Shown one piece after another: positions 8,650-17,790 of a stretch of 64,000 nucleotides of DNA. The stretch lies in the NCBI GenBank assembly GCA_002839675.1, contig PGYM01000001.1, positions 300,683-364,682 of the forward strand, written 5' to 3'. Every line of letters starts with the position of its first letter. Position 1 is the first letter of the stretch. The DNA comes from Methanomicrobiales archaeon HGW-Methanomicrobiales-1 (GTDB lineage Archaea > Halobacteriota > Methanomicrobia > Methanomicrobiales > Methanospirillaceae). The notes beneath the pieces are model-generated. The model had not been told where the DNA came from, did no database searches, and was given only the letters and a program-made list of their open reading frames with translations. Both the position numbers and the translations under genes were made by a program.

Positions 8650-9537
8650 TCACTTGCCCCCAGCACTCAGCCACACCCGCTCCGCCAGCTGCACCAGCCC
8701 ATCATACCCCTCCAGATCCCGGCTCCACCGATCAGGCACCGCTTCAATCCCCCAGTATGCCCCCGCCAGTGCACCACAGCATGCACCAACCGTATCGGCA
8801 TCCCCGCCAAGATTGATAGCAGACAGGATAGCCCCCTCAAATGTCCGGGCGTGCATGAAACAGTGCAGGGCCGCATGCGAGCACAACACGCTATCTAAGG
8901 ATGGGTCCGGCTTATGCTCATCATAAGAGCCAAGCATGGCATGCACTTCCGGGTCAGGGCAGAGTGATAGTGCATGCCGGAATGCCCGGGAACGGGAAGA
9001 TCCCCGCACCATATCGCTGACCATCACGTTCAGGAACGCCGAGCAGTGGCCCGCAACCGGATCAAAATGGGTGATCCGTGAACAGGCCCTGCTTATGGCA
9101 TAGACTTCCGGGGCGGGCCAGAAGATCCCGAGCGGGAAGCCCCGCATCACGCTGCCGTTCGTCCGGCTGTTGCCACGCCGGTGGTGCACCAGCCATGTGG
9201 CATGGTGCGGCAGGGTCCCGGATTTGACCAGATTAAAGAATAATGATGATGTAGGACCGTACCATTCCGGGCGTTTTTCGTACCCCAAAAATAACCTTGA
9301 TATAATGTCTTTTTGGTTGAAGCCCTTGCATACTGCGAGCGATTCTGCAATTGCCATGGCCTGCAAAGTGTCGTCGGTGATCGCACCCTTTTTCCGGGAA
9401 TGGCGCCCACCGGGACGCATATCTGTCACCCACGCTTCAGATTGCAGAGATCCTTCCAAAGGCGCGCCCATTGCATCCCCAATTGCAAGCCCAACAAGGG
9501 ATCCCACGTGCCGCAGGTTTCCTGATATAAATGTCAT
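8650..9537 (-). CDS. ADP-ribosylglycohydrolase family protein
   Basis: A 295-residue hydrolase of the DraG/ARH family, which removes ADP-ribose from proteins or hydrolyses related ADP-ribosyl compounds using two magnesium ions. The signature elements are present: GLAIGDAMGAPLEG near the N-terminus, the metal-binding I-T-D-D-T about 30 residues later, NGSVMRGFPLG in the middle, and NLGGDADTVGA near the C-terminus. The ATG at 9537 was chosen over a TTG eight codons upstream because family members begin just before the GLAIGD strand. No ADP-ribosyltransferase is visible in the window, so the substrate is unknown. It faces UPF0058 across about 55 bp and its 3' end abuts the 25-bp repeat array. 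Confidence 0.88.
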   Translation of the reverse strand: MTFISGNLRHVGSLVGLAIGDAMGAPLEGSLQSEAWVTDMRPGGRHSRKKGAITDDTLQAMAIAESLAVCKGFNQKDIISRLFLGYEKRPEWYGPTSSLFFNLVKSGTLPHHATWLVHHRRGNSRTNGSVMRGFPLGIFWPAPEVYAISRACSRITHFDPVAGHCSAFLNVMVSDMVRGSSRSRAFRHALSLCPDPEVHAMLGSYDEHKPDPSLDSVLCSHAALHCFMHARTFEGAILSAINLGGDADTVGACCGALAGAYWGIEAVPDRWSRDLEGYDGLVQLAERVWLSAGGK

Positions 9538-9592
9538 CAAAAAGCTATATGTGTTGATCAAAAAATAGTATTTCCTTGGAAAAGGTGACAGT

Positions 9593-9859
9593 GTGCAAAA
9601 AGAAGAGTTGCTACATCTACATATGCTGATGATTCACATCAAGAAGTATTACGAAGGCATCACCAACGAAGAAATCCAGACCAACCGTTATGCATCGCTG
9701 GAAATCTCTCCTGTTCATATTCACAAAGACAAAAAAGCCCATAAAGACGCTCTCCTCACGCTTGGGGATGAGATTGTTACCCATATCCACCACAAACCCC
9801 TGCACGTGGTGAACTATTCTTCTGAAGCTGCATCGCCAAAAGTTGCGGCAGAACATTAA
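9593..9859 (+). CDS. UPF0058 family protein
   Basis: An 88-residue protein of the archaeal UPF0058 family, recognised by the helical N-terminus QKEELLHLHMLMIHIKKYYE and the later LGDEIVTHIHH segment. It starts with GTG; an AAGGTGA stretch about 6 bases before it serves as ribosome binding site. Function is unknown. It precedes elp3 by 5 bp and probably shares its mRNA. Histidine enrichment (HLHM, HIHKDKK, HIHHK) is notable but its meaning is unclear. Confidence 0.88.
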   Translation: MQKEELLHLHMLMIHIKKYYEGITNEEIQTNRYASLEISPVHIHKDKKAHKDALLTLGDEIVTHIHHKPLHVVNYSSEAASPKVAAEH

Positions 9860-9864
9860 TTTTT

Positions 9865-11442
9865 ATGGATGAGGCGCTGGCGTTCCGGGAGATGATCTCC
9901 CGCATCCTTACCTTACCGCCCGGTGATGATGCGATTGTTGCGGTAAAGATCGACGTCTGCAAGAAGTACCGGCTCCACGCGGTGCCGAAAAATTCTGCGA
10001 TCCTGGCCGCAGCCTTACCGGAGGAAAAAAAGATCCTGCGGAAGATCCTGCTCGTCAAACCCACCCGCACTCTTTCGGGTGTTGCACCCGTTGCCGTTAT
10101 GACTTCGCCGGCACCCTGCCCGCATGGCAAATGTCTCCCCTGCCCCGGAGGGCCCGAGCATCCCTTCCAGTCCCCCCAGAGTTATACCGGGGAAGAACCG
10201 GCAGCCCTCAGGGGTCGGGAACATAACTATGACCCGTTTGCCCAGGTCCATGCCCGTCTCGAACAGTTCGAGGCGCTCGGGCACCGGGTGGACAAGGTGG
10301 AACTGATCGTAATGGGCGGAACCATGACTGCCCGTCCTGCCGAATACCAGGAGCAGTTCGTTGCCCGCTGCATCGAATCGATGAACACGTACCCCGGGGG
10401 GATTCCTGCACCGGTTCCCCCGGAGGTTGCATCCGTAGAGGATGCCAACGAGCTTTCGGCGATTCGCTGCGTTGCGATCACGTTCGAGACCCGGCCTGAC
10501 TGGTGCAAACGTGAACACATTGACCGGATGCTTGCGCTGGGCGTTACGAAAGTTGAACTGGGCGTTCAGCACGTGGACGATGCGATCCTCACGTACAACC
10601 GTCGCGGGTGCACGGTCGCCGATACCGTTGAAGCCAATACCCTGCTCCGCGATGCCGGGCTCAAAGTCGGGTTCCACATGATGCCCAACCTGCCCGGCTC
10701 CACGCTGGAATCCGACAAGCAGATGTTCGAGACGATCTTTTCCGATCCCCGGTTCATGCCGGACTTCCTTAAGATCTACCCCACGCTCGTGACCCCGGGT
10801 TCCGAGATCGAGGAGCACTGGGAGCGGGGGATCTATTCGCCGTACCAGGAAGATGAGTTGATCGAGCTTATTGCGTATGCAAAAACCCTCATCCCCGAGT
10901 TCATCCGGCTCCAGCGGATCCAGCGGGACATCCCGGCCAAGCTGATCGTTGCCGGTTCCCGGCACTCCAATTTCCGGCAGCTGGCCCAGAACCGTCTGAC
11001 CGCTACCGGCAGGAAATGCCGCTGTATCCGCTGCCGCGAGATCGGCAGGCTTCCCTCGGTTGTTGAGTCCGATATGCGGGTGATGAAGTACGAGTGCTGC
11101 GGCGGGACCGAGCATTTCATATCCGCCGTTTCCGGTGATTCCCTGATCGGGTTTACCCGGCTTCGCTTTCCCTCGATGGTCTACCGTCCCGAACTCGAGA
11201 ATGCTGCCCTGATGCGGGAACTGCACGTGTACGGCAGTCTTGTGCCGGTAGGCAGTGATGCTGATTCGGAAGAGTGGCAGCACCGGAATTACGGGCGGGC
11301 CCTGCTGGCTCTTGCTGAAGAAACAGCAACAGCGGGCGGTTTCTCACGGCTTGCCATCATGAGCGGCATAGGGGTGCGCCCGTATTACCGGCGACAGGGC
11401 TATGAGCGTGCAGGGCCTTATATGGTTAAGGAGCTGCCATGA
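9865..11442 (+). CDS. elp3: Elp3-type tRNA uridine-34 acetyltransferase (radical SAM + GNAT)
   Basis: A 525-residue archaeal Elp3 that starts the wobble-uridine carboxymethyl-type modification of tRNA using S-adenosylmethionine and acetyl-CoA. The N-terminal half holds the radical SAM domain with the cluster cysteines in APCPHGKCLPCPGG (C85, C90, C93), followed by ELIVMGGTMTARP and FETRPDWCKREH. A zinc-type Cys cluster (RKCRCIRCREIG) lies near residues 373-384, and a C-terminal GNAT acetyltransferase domain ends with GIGVRPYYRRQGYE. The stop overlaps the priS start by 4 bp, so it is cotranscribed with the replication genes downstream. Confidence 0.96.
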   Translation: MDEALAFREMISRILTLPPGDDAIVAVKIDVCKKYRLHAVPKNSAILAAALPEEKKILRKILLVKPTRTLSGVAPVAVMTSPAPCPHGKCLPCPGGPEHPFQSPQSYTGEEPAALRGREHNYDPFAQVHARLEQFEALGHRVDKVELIVMGGTMTARPAEYQEQFVARCIESMNTYPGGIPAPVPPEVASVEDANELSAIRCVAITFETRPDWCKREHIDRMLALGVTKVELGVQHVDDAILTYNRRGCTVADTVEANTLLRDAGLKVGFHMMPNLPGSTLESDKQMFETIFSDPRFMPDFLKIYPTLVTPGSEIEEHWERGIYSPYQEDELIELIAYAKTLIPEFIRLQRIQRDIPAKLIVAGSRHSNFRQLAQNRLTATGRKCRCIRCREIGRLPSVVESDMRVMKYECCGGTEHFISAVSGDSLIGFTRLRFPSMVYRPELENAALMRELHVYGSLVPVGSDADSEEWQHRNYGRALLALAEETATAGGFSRLAIMSGIGVRPYYRRQGYERAGPYMVKELP

Positions 11443-12572
11443 ACCCGGCCACAACTGCATTTGTACGGCAGCGGTTTACTGAATATTACAAGAAAACCGT
11501 GCTCGTTGCACCACCGGCACTTGAGCAGCGCGAATGGGGTTTTGTGCTCTTCAATCCCGGTGCATCCGAGATGCGGATGCGACGGCATGTGGGATTTTTA
11601 AGCAGGGATGAACTGTTCGAGTATCTCAAAAATCTCGTGCCGCAGCATACCTATTACTCCACGGCCTATTACGAAACACCTGATGCCGGCACCATGGCGG
11701 ACAAAGGGTGGTGCGGGGCTGACCTGATCTTTGATCTCGATGCGGACCATATCGTGCGGGGAGCTTACGACATGATGCTGGCCCGGGTGAAAGAAGAGAC
11801 CGAGAAACTCATCGCAATCCTTCTCGATGAGTTTGGCATGGATCCCAAATCCATTGAACTGGCCTTTTCAGGTGGCCGGGGATACCATGTCCATGTCCGG
11901 GATCTCGCGTTTCGCAACTGGGGGAGTGCAGAGCGCCGGGAACTGATCGATTATATCTGCGGGATTGGGATCGATCCGGCTGTAATGCTGACCGGCAAGA
12001 ATACAAAAACACCCGGCTGGCCGAACCGGTACCGGGCGGCACTTGCCGAGTATATCCGCTGGGTCGGATCCCTTCCCGAAACAGAAGCAATGACGCACCT
12101 CACCGGCATGGAAGGGATCGGCAAAGAATCGGCGATCACGTTCTTGAAAAACCGGGAGGAGATTCTTGCCGGTATCGAACGCCACCCCTCGCCCAGTATC
12201 ATAAAGACCAGTCGTGTCCTGTCTGTAGCCGTTGCCCAGCAGGAAGGCGAGTTCAAGAAACGCGTGCTCGCCCGTGCTGCTCTTGCCGACGAACCGGTGA
12301 CAACGGATACGAAGCGTCTCATCCGCCTGCCCACGTCCCTGCATGGCGGGAGCGGTATGCGGGTGCAGCCGCTTGAACTCCGTGACCTGCACGAGTTCGA
12401 CCCACTCACGGATGCCGTGGTCTTCGGGACCCGGGATGTCCGGGTGGACTGCAGGTTTGCGCTGAAGATGCCGATGCTCGGAAGTACTTATGAGCTCCAA
12501 AAAGGCATCATTACAGTACCGGAAGCAGTAGCCGTATTTCTCTGCTGCCGCGGCATGGCAGAGATTGCCTGA
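11439..12572 (+). CDS. priS: DNA primase small (catalytic) subunit
   Basis: A 377-residue archaeo-eukaryotic primase that synthesises primers for DNA replication with PriL. The catalytic metal-binding aspartates are seen in ADLIFDLDADH (D99 and D101, about 20 residues after the YYSTAYYE strand), and the nucleotide-binding SGGRGYHVHV lies near residue 145. A conserved RLIRLPTSLHG block occurs near the end of the catalytic domain. The gene overlaps elp3 by 4 bp and is followed 9 bp later by a GINS gene, the primase-GINS pairing found in many archaea. The large subunit gene is not in the window. Confidence 0.96.
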   Translation: MNPATTAFVRQRFTEYYKKTVLVAPPALEQREWGFVLFNPGASEMRMRRHVGFLSRDELFEYLKNLVPQHTYYSTAYYETPDAGTMADKGWCGADLIFDLDADHIVRGAYDMMLARVKEETEKLIAILLDEFGMDPKSIELAFSGGRGYHVHVRDLAFRNWGSAERRELIDYICGIGIDPAVMLTGKNTKTPGWPNRYRAALAEYIRWVGSLPETEAMTHLTGMEGIGKESAITFLKNREEILAGIERHPSPSIIKTSRVLSVAVAQQEGEFKKRVLARAALADEPVTTDTKRLIRLPTSLHGGSGMRVQPLELRDLHEFDPLTDAVVFGTRDVRVDCRFALKMPMLGSTYELQKGIITVPEAVAVFLCCRGMAEIA

Positions 12573-12581
12573 GGGGACACG

Positions 12582-13244
12582 ATGACGCTTGACGATCTGC
12601 GCAGTATCCTGCTCTCTGAGCGGGAAACGGGGAGGCTGATAGCCGCCGCCCCGGATATTTTTGAGCGCGGGCATGAAGAACTGGCATCGCTGATGGCAAA
12701 GGTGTATGAACTCGATGATCCCCTGTCAGAAGAAGCCCGATCCCTGATTGAAGAGACGCTGGCTATCAAAGAGACCCTTCACGATCTCTTTGCGATCCGC
12801 TCCCGCAAGATCCTTGCTCTCACCATCATGCATGCCGAGGGCAATTATTATGATCGCGAGGAAGTAAAACGCACTATTCCTGCCGAGCGGGAGATGTTTG
12901 ACCAGATCACTGCCGCAATCGAACAATGCCAGGGCATCCTCCTGTATAATGCCCCGCATGTCCCGGTGACTAAAGAAACCGAGATTGATGATTTCGGTGA
13001 GGCGGAACCCATATCTGACGATTCGGGTACTCCTTTGGTTCCCGTTCCTGCGCAGCACAAGGCCCACCTGCCCCACACGCATCCCTGCGTCCTTGTCCGC
13101 GCACTCGAAAATATGGAATCGTTCATGGGAGTGGATGGGAGGATTTATACTCTTTCAAAAGGAGATATAGTGACGCTTCCAGAGCGGAATGCTGCGGTCT
13201 TAAGTGAACGCAACATAGTCTTAAATATCAATCTTTGCAAATAA
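12582..13244 (+). CDS. Archaeal GINS subunit (Gins51/Gins15 type)
   Basis: A 220-residue component of the GINS complex, which with MCM and GAN/Cdc45 forms the replicative helicase. The N-terminal helical A-domain begins [20 protein letters not shown], and the small C-terminal B-domain carries [20 protein letters not shown] followed by [14 protein letters not shown]. This A-then-B order marks the Gins51 type. An acidic/Pro-rich linker of about 40 residues connects the two domains. It follows priS by 9 bp, consistent with the known primase-GINS association. Confidence 0.9.
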   Translation: MTLDDLRSILLSERETGRLIAAAPDIFERGHEELASLMAKVYELDDPLSEEARSLIEETLAIKETLHDLFAIRSRKILALTIMHAEGNYYDREEVKRTIPAEREMFDQITAAIEQCQGILLYNAPHVPVTKETEIDDFGEAEPISDDSGTPLVPVPAQHKAHLPHTHPCVLVRALENMESFMGVDGRIYTLSKGDIVTLPERNAAVLSERNIVLNINLCK

Positions 13245-13282
13245 TATTGGTATTCTATATCCAACTTATCGGTGAAAATTTT

Positions 13283-13561
13283 ATGAAAATGCCAGCGAAA
13301 TTCAACACCTATTGCCCCTTCTGCCGAACTCACGAGATTCATGAGGTTGAGAAGGTAAAGAAAGGCAAAACAACCGGCCTCCACTGGATCGACCGCCAGA
13401 AAGCACGCAGGGGAAAAGTAGGCAACATGGGTAAATTCTCAAAGGTGCCCGGCGGCGACAAGCCGACGAAGAAGATCAACGTCCGGTACCGCTGTGTCAC
13501 CTGTGGAAAGGCACACCTGCGCAAGGGTTACCGTGTCGCGAAGTTTGAACTGACGGAGTGA
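13283..13561 (+). CDS. rpl44e: Ribosomal protein L44e (eL42)
   Basis: A 92-residue large-subunit ribosomal protein that binds zinc through two Cys pairs: C-P-F-C near residue 11 and C-V-T-C near residue 73. The basic core [14 protein letters not shown] is characteristic. The ATG at 13283 is preceded by GGTGA at 13271-13275; an ATG two codons later is also possible. It pairs with S27e, 6 bp downstream, in the usual archaeal L44e-S27e-aIF2alpha-Nop10-PAC2 order. Confidence 0.96.
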   Translation: MKMPAKFNTYCPFCRTHEIHEVEKVKKGKTTGLHWIDRQKARRGKVGNMGKFSKVPGGDKPTKKINVRYRCVTCGKAHLRKGYRVAKFELTE

Positions 13562-13567
13562 GCGATA

Positions 13568-13756
13568 ATGGTAAGTGTTATTCGGGATAACCGGAGTAAA
13601 TTCTACAAAGTAAAGTGTCCAGACTGTGAGAACGAGCAGACCGTCTTTGAGAAGGCAAGCACAACCGTAAAGTGCGTAGTCTGCGGACATGATCTTGCTA
13701 CCCCCGCCGGGGGCAAGGCAAGCATCAAGGCTGAGATCGTCTCAGAGCTTAAGTGA
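13568..13756 (+). CDS. rps27e: Ribosomal protein S27e (eS27)
   Basis: A 62-residue zinc-ribbon ribosomal protein of the small subunit. The four zinc ligands are visible as KCPDCENEQ and KCVVCGHDL, spaced as in the family. The start ATG has AGTGAGCGATA upstream. It lies between L44e and aIF2-alpha with near-zero spacing, so the whole set is one transcription unit. Confidence 0.96.
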   Translation: MVSVIRDNRSKFYKVKCPDCENEQTVFEKASTTVKCVVCGHDLATPAGGKASIKAEIVSELK

Positions 13757-13764
13757 TACTACCC

Positions 13765-14556
13765 ATGCAGGACAGAGAGTGGCCACAGGAAGCGGAACTT
13801 GTCGTTTGCACAGTAGAAAACGTCAAGGATTTCGTAGCATTCGTATCACTGGATGAGTATGGTGGCCGCCAGGGGCTCATCCCCATCTCTGAAATTGCAA
13901 CAGGCTGGATCAAGTACATCCGTGACCACATCCGCGAGGGCCAGAAGATTGTCTGCAAGGTCCTCAATGTTGACCGGAGCCGTGGTCACATTGATCTTTC
14001 CTTAAAGGACGTCAACGAACACCAGCGGCGCGAGAAGATCCGCGAGTGGAAGAACGAGTCCAAAGCGCAGAAGTGGCTCGGGTTTGCCGCGGAACAGTCT
14101 GGTGAAGAAGCCAAGGCAATCGAGGATGAGATCTTCGGTAAATATGGGGCATTCTACCCGGTCTTTGAAGATCTTGTTATCGACCCGGAGACAACCGTCA
14201 AGAAACTCGGTTTTTCCAAGAAGGTTTCCGATGCTCTCCTGCATGTGGCTCAGGAAAATGTCAAGGTCCCGAGTGTCGAAGTTACCGGCCACCTGCAGCT
14301 CACCTGTTCTGCACCGGATGGCATCTCGGTAATCAAGAAGGCCTTAAAAAGTGCCGAGCCGAAGATTGCCGGTGTCAATATCGAGTTGCTCTATCTCGGT
14401 GCACCGCTGTACCGGATCAAAGTGACTGCTCCGGACTACAAGAAGGCGGAAAAAGCAATTGAGAAAGCAGCACATGCTGCGATTGCTGTTGTCGAGAAAT
14501 CCGGCTGCGGCGAAGGTAAGCTCATCAAGAAACCGAAATCCGGGAAGAGCCAATGA
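13765..14556 (+). CDS. eif2a: Translation initiation factor aIF2, alpha subunit
   Basis: A 263-residue subunit of the archaeal initiation factor that delivers Met-tRNAi to the ribosome. It has an N-terminal S1 (OB-fold) domain ([29 protein letters not shown]), a helical middle domain and a C-terminal alpha/beta domain ([20 protein letters not shown]). An in-frame GTG exists at 13753, but the ATG at 13765 matches the family N-terminus ([11 protein letters not shown]). The stop overlaps the nop10 start by 4 bp. Confidence 0.96.
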   Translation: MQDREWPQEAELVVCTVENVKDFVAFVSLDEYGGRQGLIPISEIATGWIKYIRDHIREGQKIVCKVLNVDRSRGHIDLSLKDVNEHQRREKIREWKNESKAQKWLGFAAEQSGEEAKAIEDEIFGKYGAFYPVFEDLVIDPETTVKKLGFSKKVSDALLHVAQENVKVPSVEVTGHLQLTCSAPDGISVIKKALKSAEPKIAGVNIELLYLGAPLYRIKVTAPDYKKAEKAIEKAAHAAIAVVEKSGCGEGKLIKKPKSGKSQ

Positions 14557-14708
14557 GTGGTCGAATCCGTCGTTGCCCGGTAGATCAAATCTATACCCTT
14601 TCTTTAACCTGTCCTGCCTGTGGCAAGCCGACAGTTGTGGCACATCCTGCCCGTTATTCACCTGAAGACAAGTACGGCAAGTACCGGAGACTGGCACAGC
14701 ATGATTGA
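14553..14708 (+). CDS. nop10: Nop10, H/ACA ribonucleoprotein subunit
   Basis: A 51-residue protein that is easy to miss because of its length. It reads [17 protein letters not shown], then [16 protein letters not shown] and [12 protein letters not shown], which is the full Nop10 pattern. It is a subunit of the H/ACA RNP guiding pseudouridylation, contacting Cbf5. Two of the usual zinc cysteines are present as C-P-A-C, plus a single N-terminal cysteine (RRCPV). It overlaps aIF2-alpha by 4 bp and the PAC2 gene by 8 bp, the conserved archaeal arrangement. Confidence 0.96.
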   Translation: MSGRIRRCPVDQIYTLSLTCPACGKPTVVAHPARYSPEDKYGKYRRLAQHD

Positions 14709-15459
14709 GGATATCGCAGTCAGCTACCTTGAGAGTTTCAAGGATAAGCGCCCGGTAGATCCGATCCTGATCGAAGGCCTGCCTGGCATCGGCCAGGTGG
14801 GAAAGTTAGTGGCCGAGTACATGATCCACATGCTCAAGGCCGAGAAGATCGGCGAGATCCACTCGATCTATTTTCCCCCGCAGGTGCTACTCGATGAAAC
14901 CGGCCTTGCCCGGCTGGCACGAAATGAGCTCTTCTTATACCAGTCAGAAGGACACGATATCGTTTTTCTTGTAGGCGATCACCAGAGCACCTCAAACGAG
15001 GGGCACTATATCCTTGCCGACCATTACTGCGAGATTGCCGAAGAGCTCAAGGTAAAACGCATCTACACGCTCGGCGGTTTTGGTGTCGGCCATCTCGTGA
15101 ATGAGCCCCGGGTGCTGGGTGCCGTGAACCGTGCGGAACTGCGCCCGGAACTGGAAGAAGCCGGTGTCACGTTCAACCGGGATGAACCCGGTGGCGGAAT
15201 CATCGGTGCTGCCGGTCTCATGCTGGGACTTTCCTCCCAGCGGGGCATGGATGCCGTCTGCCTGATGGGCGAGACGAGCGGGTATCTTGTTGACCCGATG
15301 AGTGCATCGAATGTGCTTCGCGTGCTCTCGAAACTGATCGATGTGCCGGTTGATTCCACGAAACTCAATGACCGGGCTTCCGAGATGGAGAAGGTTATCG
15401 AGGGGCTTGTCGAAGGCGAGAAGCTGCAGAAAGATGAAGAGCTCAGTTATATCGGGTAA
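14701..15459 (+). CDS. PAC2 family protein (proteasome assembly chaperone-like)
   Basis: A 252-residue protein of the PAC2 (DUF75) family related to eukaryotic proteasome assembly chaperone 2. Key segments are [20 protein letters not shown] near residues 23-42, [11 protein letters not shown], and [18 protein letters not shown]. The ATG at 14701 fits the family start and overlaps the nop10 stop; a longer in-frame extension from 14620 is inside nop10 and unlikely. Archaeal PAC2-like proteins may act in proteasome assembly, but this is not settled. A second PAC2 paralogue is at 47844-48641. Confidence 0.93.
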   Translation: MIEDIAVSYLESFKDKRPVDPILIEGLPGIGQVGKLVAEYMIHMLKAEKIGEIHSIYFPPQVLLDETGLARLARNELFLYQSEGHDIVFLVGDHQSTSNEGHYILADHYCEIAEELKVKRIYTLGGFGVGHLVNEPRVLGAVNRAELRPELEEAGVTFNRDEPGGGIIGAAGLMLGLSSQRGMDAVCLMGETSGYLVDPMSASNVLRVLSKLIDVPVDSTKLNDRASEMEKVIEGLVEGEKLQKDEELSYIG

Positions 15460-15521
15460 TTGGCCGGATTATCATCTCTCATTAAAAAAAGTAAACCTTT
15501 TTTCCGCATTAAAAATCCGGA

Positions 15522-16073
15522 TCACGTTTGCAGGAACGCGAGGATCTCCTTAATGTCCGGCACCGAATGCACCGGGTAAATCTTTACGAAGATCACCTTC
15601 TGCTTGTCATCAACGATCACATTCGCCCGCTCGGAAAACCCGTTCTCGTCCCGGAAGAGCCCGTATTTCTGGGCAACGGTGCCGTGGGGCCAGAAATCGC
15701 AGAGAAGTGGTGTTTTTTGTATCGCAAGGTTCTCTGCCCATGCCTTTTTGCAGGGCACGGAATCGACACTGATGCCGACCGGTACGCAGTTTGCGGCAAG
15801 GAGCACCTCCCGGTTATCTTCCAGCGACTTCATCTGGGCTGCGCAGTACTCCGTCCACGCGAGCGGGTGGAACGAGAGAAGTACGCGTTTTCCTGCCTGT
15901 TCATAGAGATCGAACGTCTTGTCGTTCTGGTCTTTCAATGAGAAATTCCGCGCAGCATCCCCGACCTGCGCCAAGCCTGCCTGTGTCAAATGGATCACCT
16001 TATGCTGGTGTTCTTGTGTTTGGAGGGCATGAGGTTTTGCATGGTTGCAGATTTTTTCCCTGTATTGAGTCAC
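15522..16073 (-). CDS. Peroxiredoxin (AhpC/TSA family)
   Basis: A thioredoxin-fold peroxidase that reduces hydrogen peroxide and organic peroxides. The peroxidatic site is HPLAWTEYCAAQM, with Cys at residue 77 of the longest frame. Further matches are VGISVDSVPCKKAWAE, with another Cys that may resolve the disulfide, and LLCDFWPHGTVAQKYGL. The N-terminus is uncertain: family members start shortly before QVGDAARNFSL, so the GTG or TTG near residues 26-29 is more likely than the ATG at 16073, whose extra 25 residues look non-homologous. It is single and convergent with the PAC2 gene. It may cooperate with KatG in oxidant defence. Confidence 0.86.
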   Translation of the reverse strand: MTQYREKICNHAKPHALQTQEHQHKVIHLTQAGLAQVGDAARNFSLKDQNDKTFDLYEQAGKRVLLSFHPLAWTEYCAAQMKSLEDNREVLLAANCVPVGISVDSVPCKKAWAENLAIQKTPLLCDFWPHGTVAQKYGLFRDENGFSERANVIVDDKQKVIFVKIYPVHSVPDIKEILAFLQT

Positions 16074-16306
16074 CTTCCGGGTCTCCCCCCACCTCCCAAC
16101 CCCCCCTCATCCAAAATGCCCCCACCGACCCCCTCATCACGTCAATAACTCCGCTCCCATACTTATGTTTATCTCTTCCCCCAAAAGCCTGCAAACACTT
16201 CGCGTGCTATTGCCGTTATCCGCATCATTATCCAGAAAATGGGAATGCGGAAAATAATTATTGCTCTCCGATAGCGTAGCTTTCCGATACCCTCATATCG
16301 GCCGGT

Positions 16307-16945
16307 ATGAAATATCCCTGTAGGAACATGACGGACGAATTTTCAGATATACCGGTATTCATGGAGCAGATGGCAGAATCGATCAAAAAAACCGCTGTCC
16401 TGCTCGATAGCGCTGAGACATCAGCATTCTTTCTCCATATCCTCAGGGCAAAGCGGATCTACGTGGCCGGAGCCGGACGCTCGGGTCTGATCGCCCGGGC
16501 GTTTGCCATGCGTTTACTCCACCTTGGCTACGAGGTGTACGTTGTCGGCGAGACGGTCACACCCGCACTTGAGCAGGGTGATACGATGGTGGTCTTCTCC
16601 GGTTCCGGTGAAACCGTGTCAATGGCAACATTCTGTGCAACGGTCAAGGGACTCGGGGGCACTATCTGCCTTATCACGGCCTCACCGGAATCGAAGATCA
16701 GCAGGATCGCAGACTGCGTTGTCAACCTCGGGGACATCACCGGGTATTACCATGGCGACCAGTCCTCGTACGAGATCCGGCAGATGACTGGGAAATACCG
16801 GTCGATCGCATCCGCATTTGCTCCTCTTGGCACGCTCTTTGAGACGCTCGCCCTGATCTTTTCCGATGCGGTCATCTCTGCGCTGATGGAAGCAAAAAAA
16901 GAGGACATCGGGGAGCTGAAAGGAAGGCTCACCAATATGGAATGA
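16307..16945 (+). CDS. hxlB: 6-Phospho-3-hexuloisomerase (SIS domain)
   Basis: A 212-residue SIS-domain isomerase that interconverts D-arabino-3-hexulose-6-phosphate and fructose-6-phosphate. In archaea, with hexulose-phosphate synthase, it makes ribulose-5-phosphate from hexose (reverse ribulose monophosphate route). Motifs are IYVAGAGRSGLIARAFAMRL, MVVFSGSGETVSM and GGTICLITASPESKI. The start is uncertain between ATG 16307 and ATG 16328. The partner synthase is not in the window. A T-rich terminator follows. Confidence 0.9.
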   Translation: MKYPCRNMTDEFSDIPVFMEQMAESIKKTAVLLDSAETSAFFLHILRAKRIYVAGAGRSGLIARAFAMRLLHLGYEVYVVGETVTPALEQGDTMVVFSGSGETVSMATFCATVKGLGGTICLITASPESKISRIADCVVNLGDITGYYHGDQSSYEIRQMTGKYRSIASAFAPLGTLFETLALIFSDAVISALMEAKKEDIGELKGRLTNME

Positions 16946-16987
16946 TCCGATCTGGATTTGTCTGGAGTGTCATTCTGCTCAATAATC

Positions 16988-17006
16988 TTTTTATTTTTAT
17001 TTTTTC
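16988..17006 (+). terminator. T-rich terminator after hxlB
   Basis: A stretch of three T-runs (TTTTTA, TTTTTA, TTTTTT) begins about 40 bp after the hxlB stop. Archaeal RNA polymerase stops at such T-rich tracts without needing a hairpin. Confidence 0.55.
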
Positions 17007-17061
17007 TGCGTTCATGTCATGGTGCCAATATTGATAAGATCCCACGATCAGTTCACTGCTG

Positions 17062-17754
17062 ATGAATGCAAAGCTGGTTCTTGTCATTGCCTTGGTCCTT
17101 GTCATAGCAGCTGCAGGTGCGATTGTTCTTCTCGGCAGCCCGCAAATCCATGCCTCCCCGCAACCGGGAGGATCAACGGCTCTTCCCGCAGTTGAAGTCC
17201 GGTCCTACGAAGGAAAGGATCTATCATCGATCAATGCATTCCATGAAAATTCCATCAAGGGTCCCCAGCATATCAGTGAATCCGATTATCGTCTTACTGT
17301 CACCGGGCTGACAAATAAAACGGATATTTACACGTACAGTGAAGTGCTGGGACGTTACCCCCACTATACCAAGCTCGTCACTCTCTTTTGTGTGGAAGGC
17401 TGGGATGCTACAATTCTCTGGGAAGGTGTGCAGGTGCGGGATCTCATCAGGAATGCCGGGCCGGACCCGCGTGCAAATACGGTGATATTCACGGCGCATG
17501 ACGGCTATACCACATCATTTCCGCTCGACTACGTAATGAACCGGGATATCATCATGGCCTATAAAATGAACAACGTCACCCTTCCTGCCGAACGGGGATT
17601 TCCCTTTGAGCTCGTAGCAGAAGACAAATGGGGATACAAGTGGGTGAAGTGGATCGAGAAGATCGAACTGACCAATGATCCCAGCTACAAGGGATACTGG
17701 GAACAGCGGGGATATTCCAATACCGGGGATCTGGACAAGAGTTACTATTCGTGA
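17062..17754 (+). CDS. Molybdopterin-binding oxidoreductase, sulfite-oxidase fold, membrane-anchored
   Basis: A 230-residue protein with an N-terminal transmembrane anchor (residues 4-25) and an external sulfite-oxidase/YedY-type molybdopterin domain. The molybdenum-ligating Cys is C110 in LFCVEGWDA. Further family segments are GVQVRDLIRNAG, HDGYTTSFPLDYV and RGFPFELVAEDKWGYKWVKW. Unlike MsrP/YedY it lacks a twin-arginine signal, so cofactor loading or export must differ, or the N-terminus is only an anchor. It converges on a DUF4405 membrane protein 36 bp downstream. Substrate unknown. Confidence 0.88.
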   Translation: MNAKLVLVIALVLVIAAAGAIVLLGSPQIHASPQPGGSTALPAVEVRSYEGKDLSSINAFHENSIKGPQHISESDYRLTVTGLTNKTDIYTYSEVLGRYPHYTKLVTLFCVEGWDATILWEGVQVRDLIRNAGPDPRANTVIFTAHDGYTTSFPLDYVMNRDIIMAYKMNNVTLPAERGFPFELVAEDKWGYKWVKWIEKIELTNDPSYKGYWEQRGYSNTGDLDKSYYS

Positions 17755-17790
17755 TAATTGCATCTGCAAAAATATTCGAGTTTAACTTTT

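Noticed and set aside
10015-11283. A long minus-strand frame (422 codons) opposite elp3
   Set aside because: It lies entirely antisense to a well-conserved enzyme and has no recognisable domain; GC-rich codon bias creates such frames.
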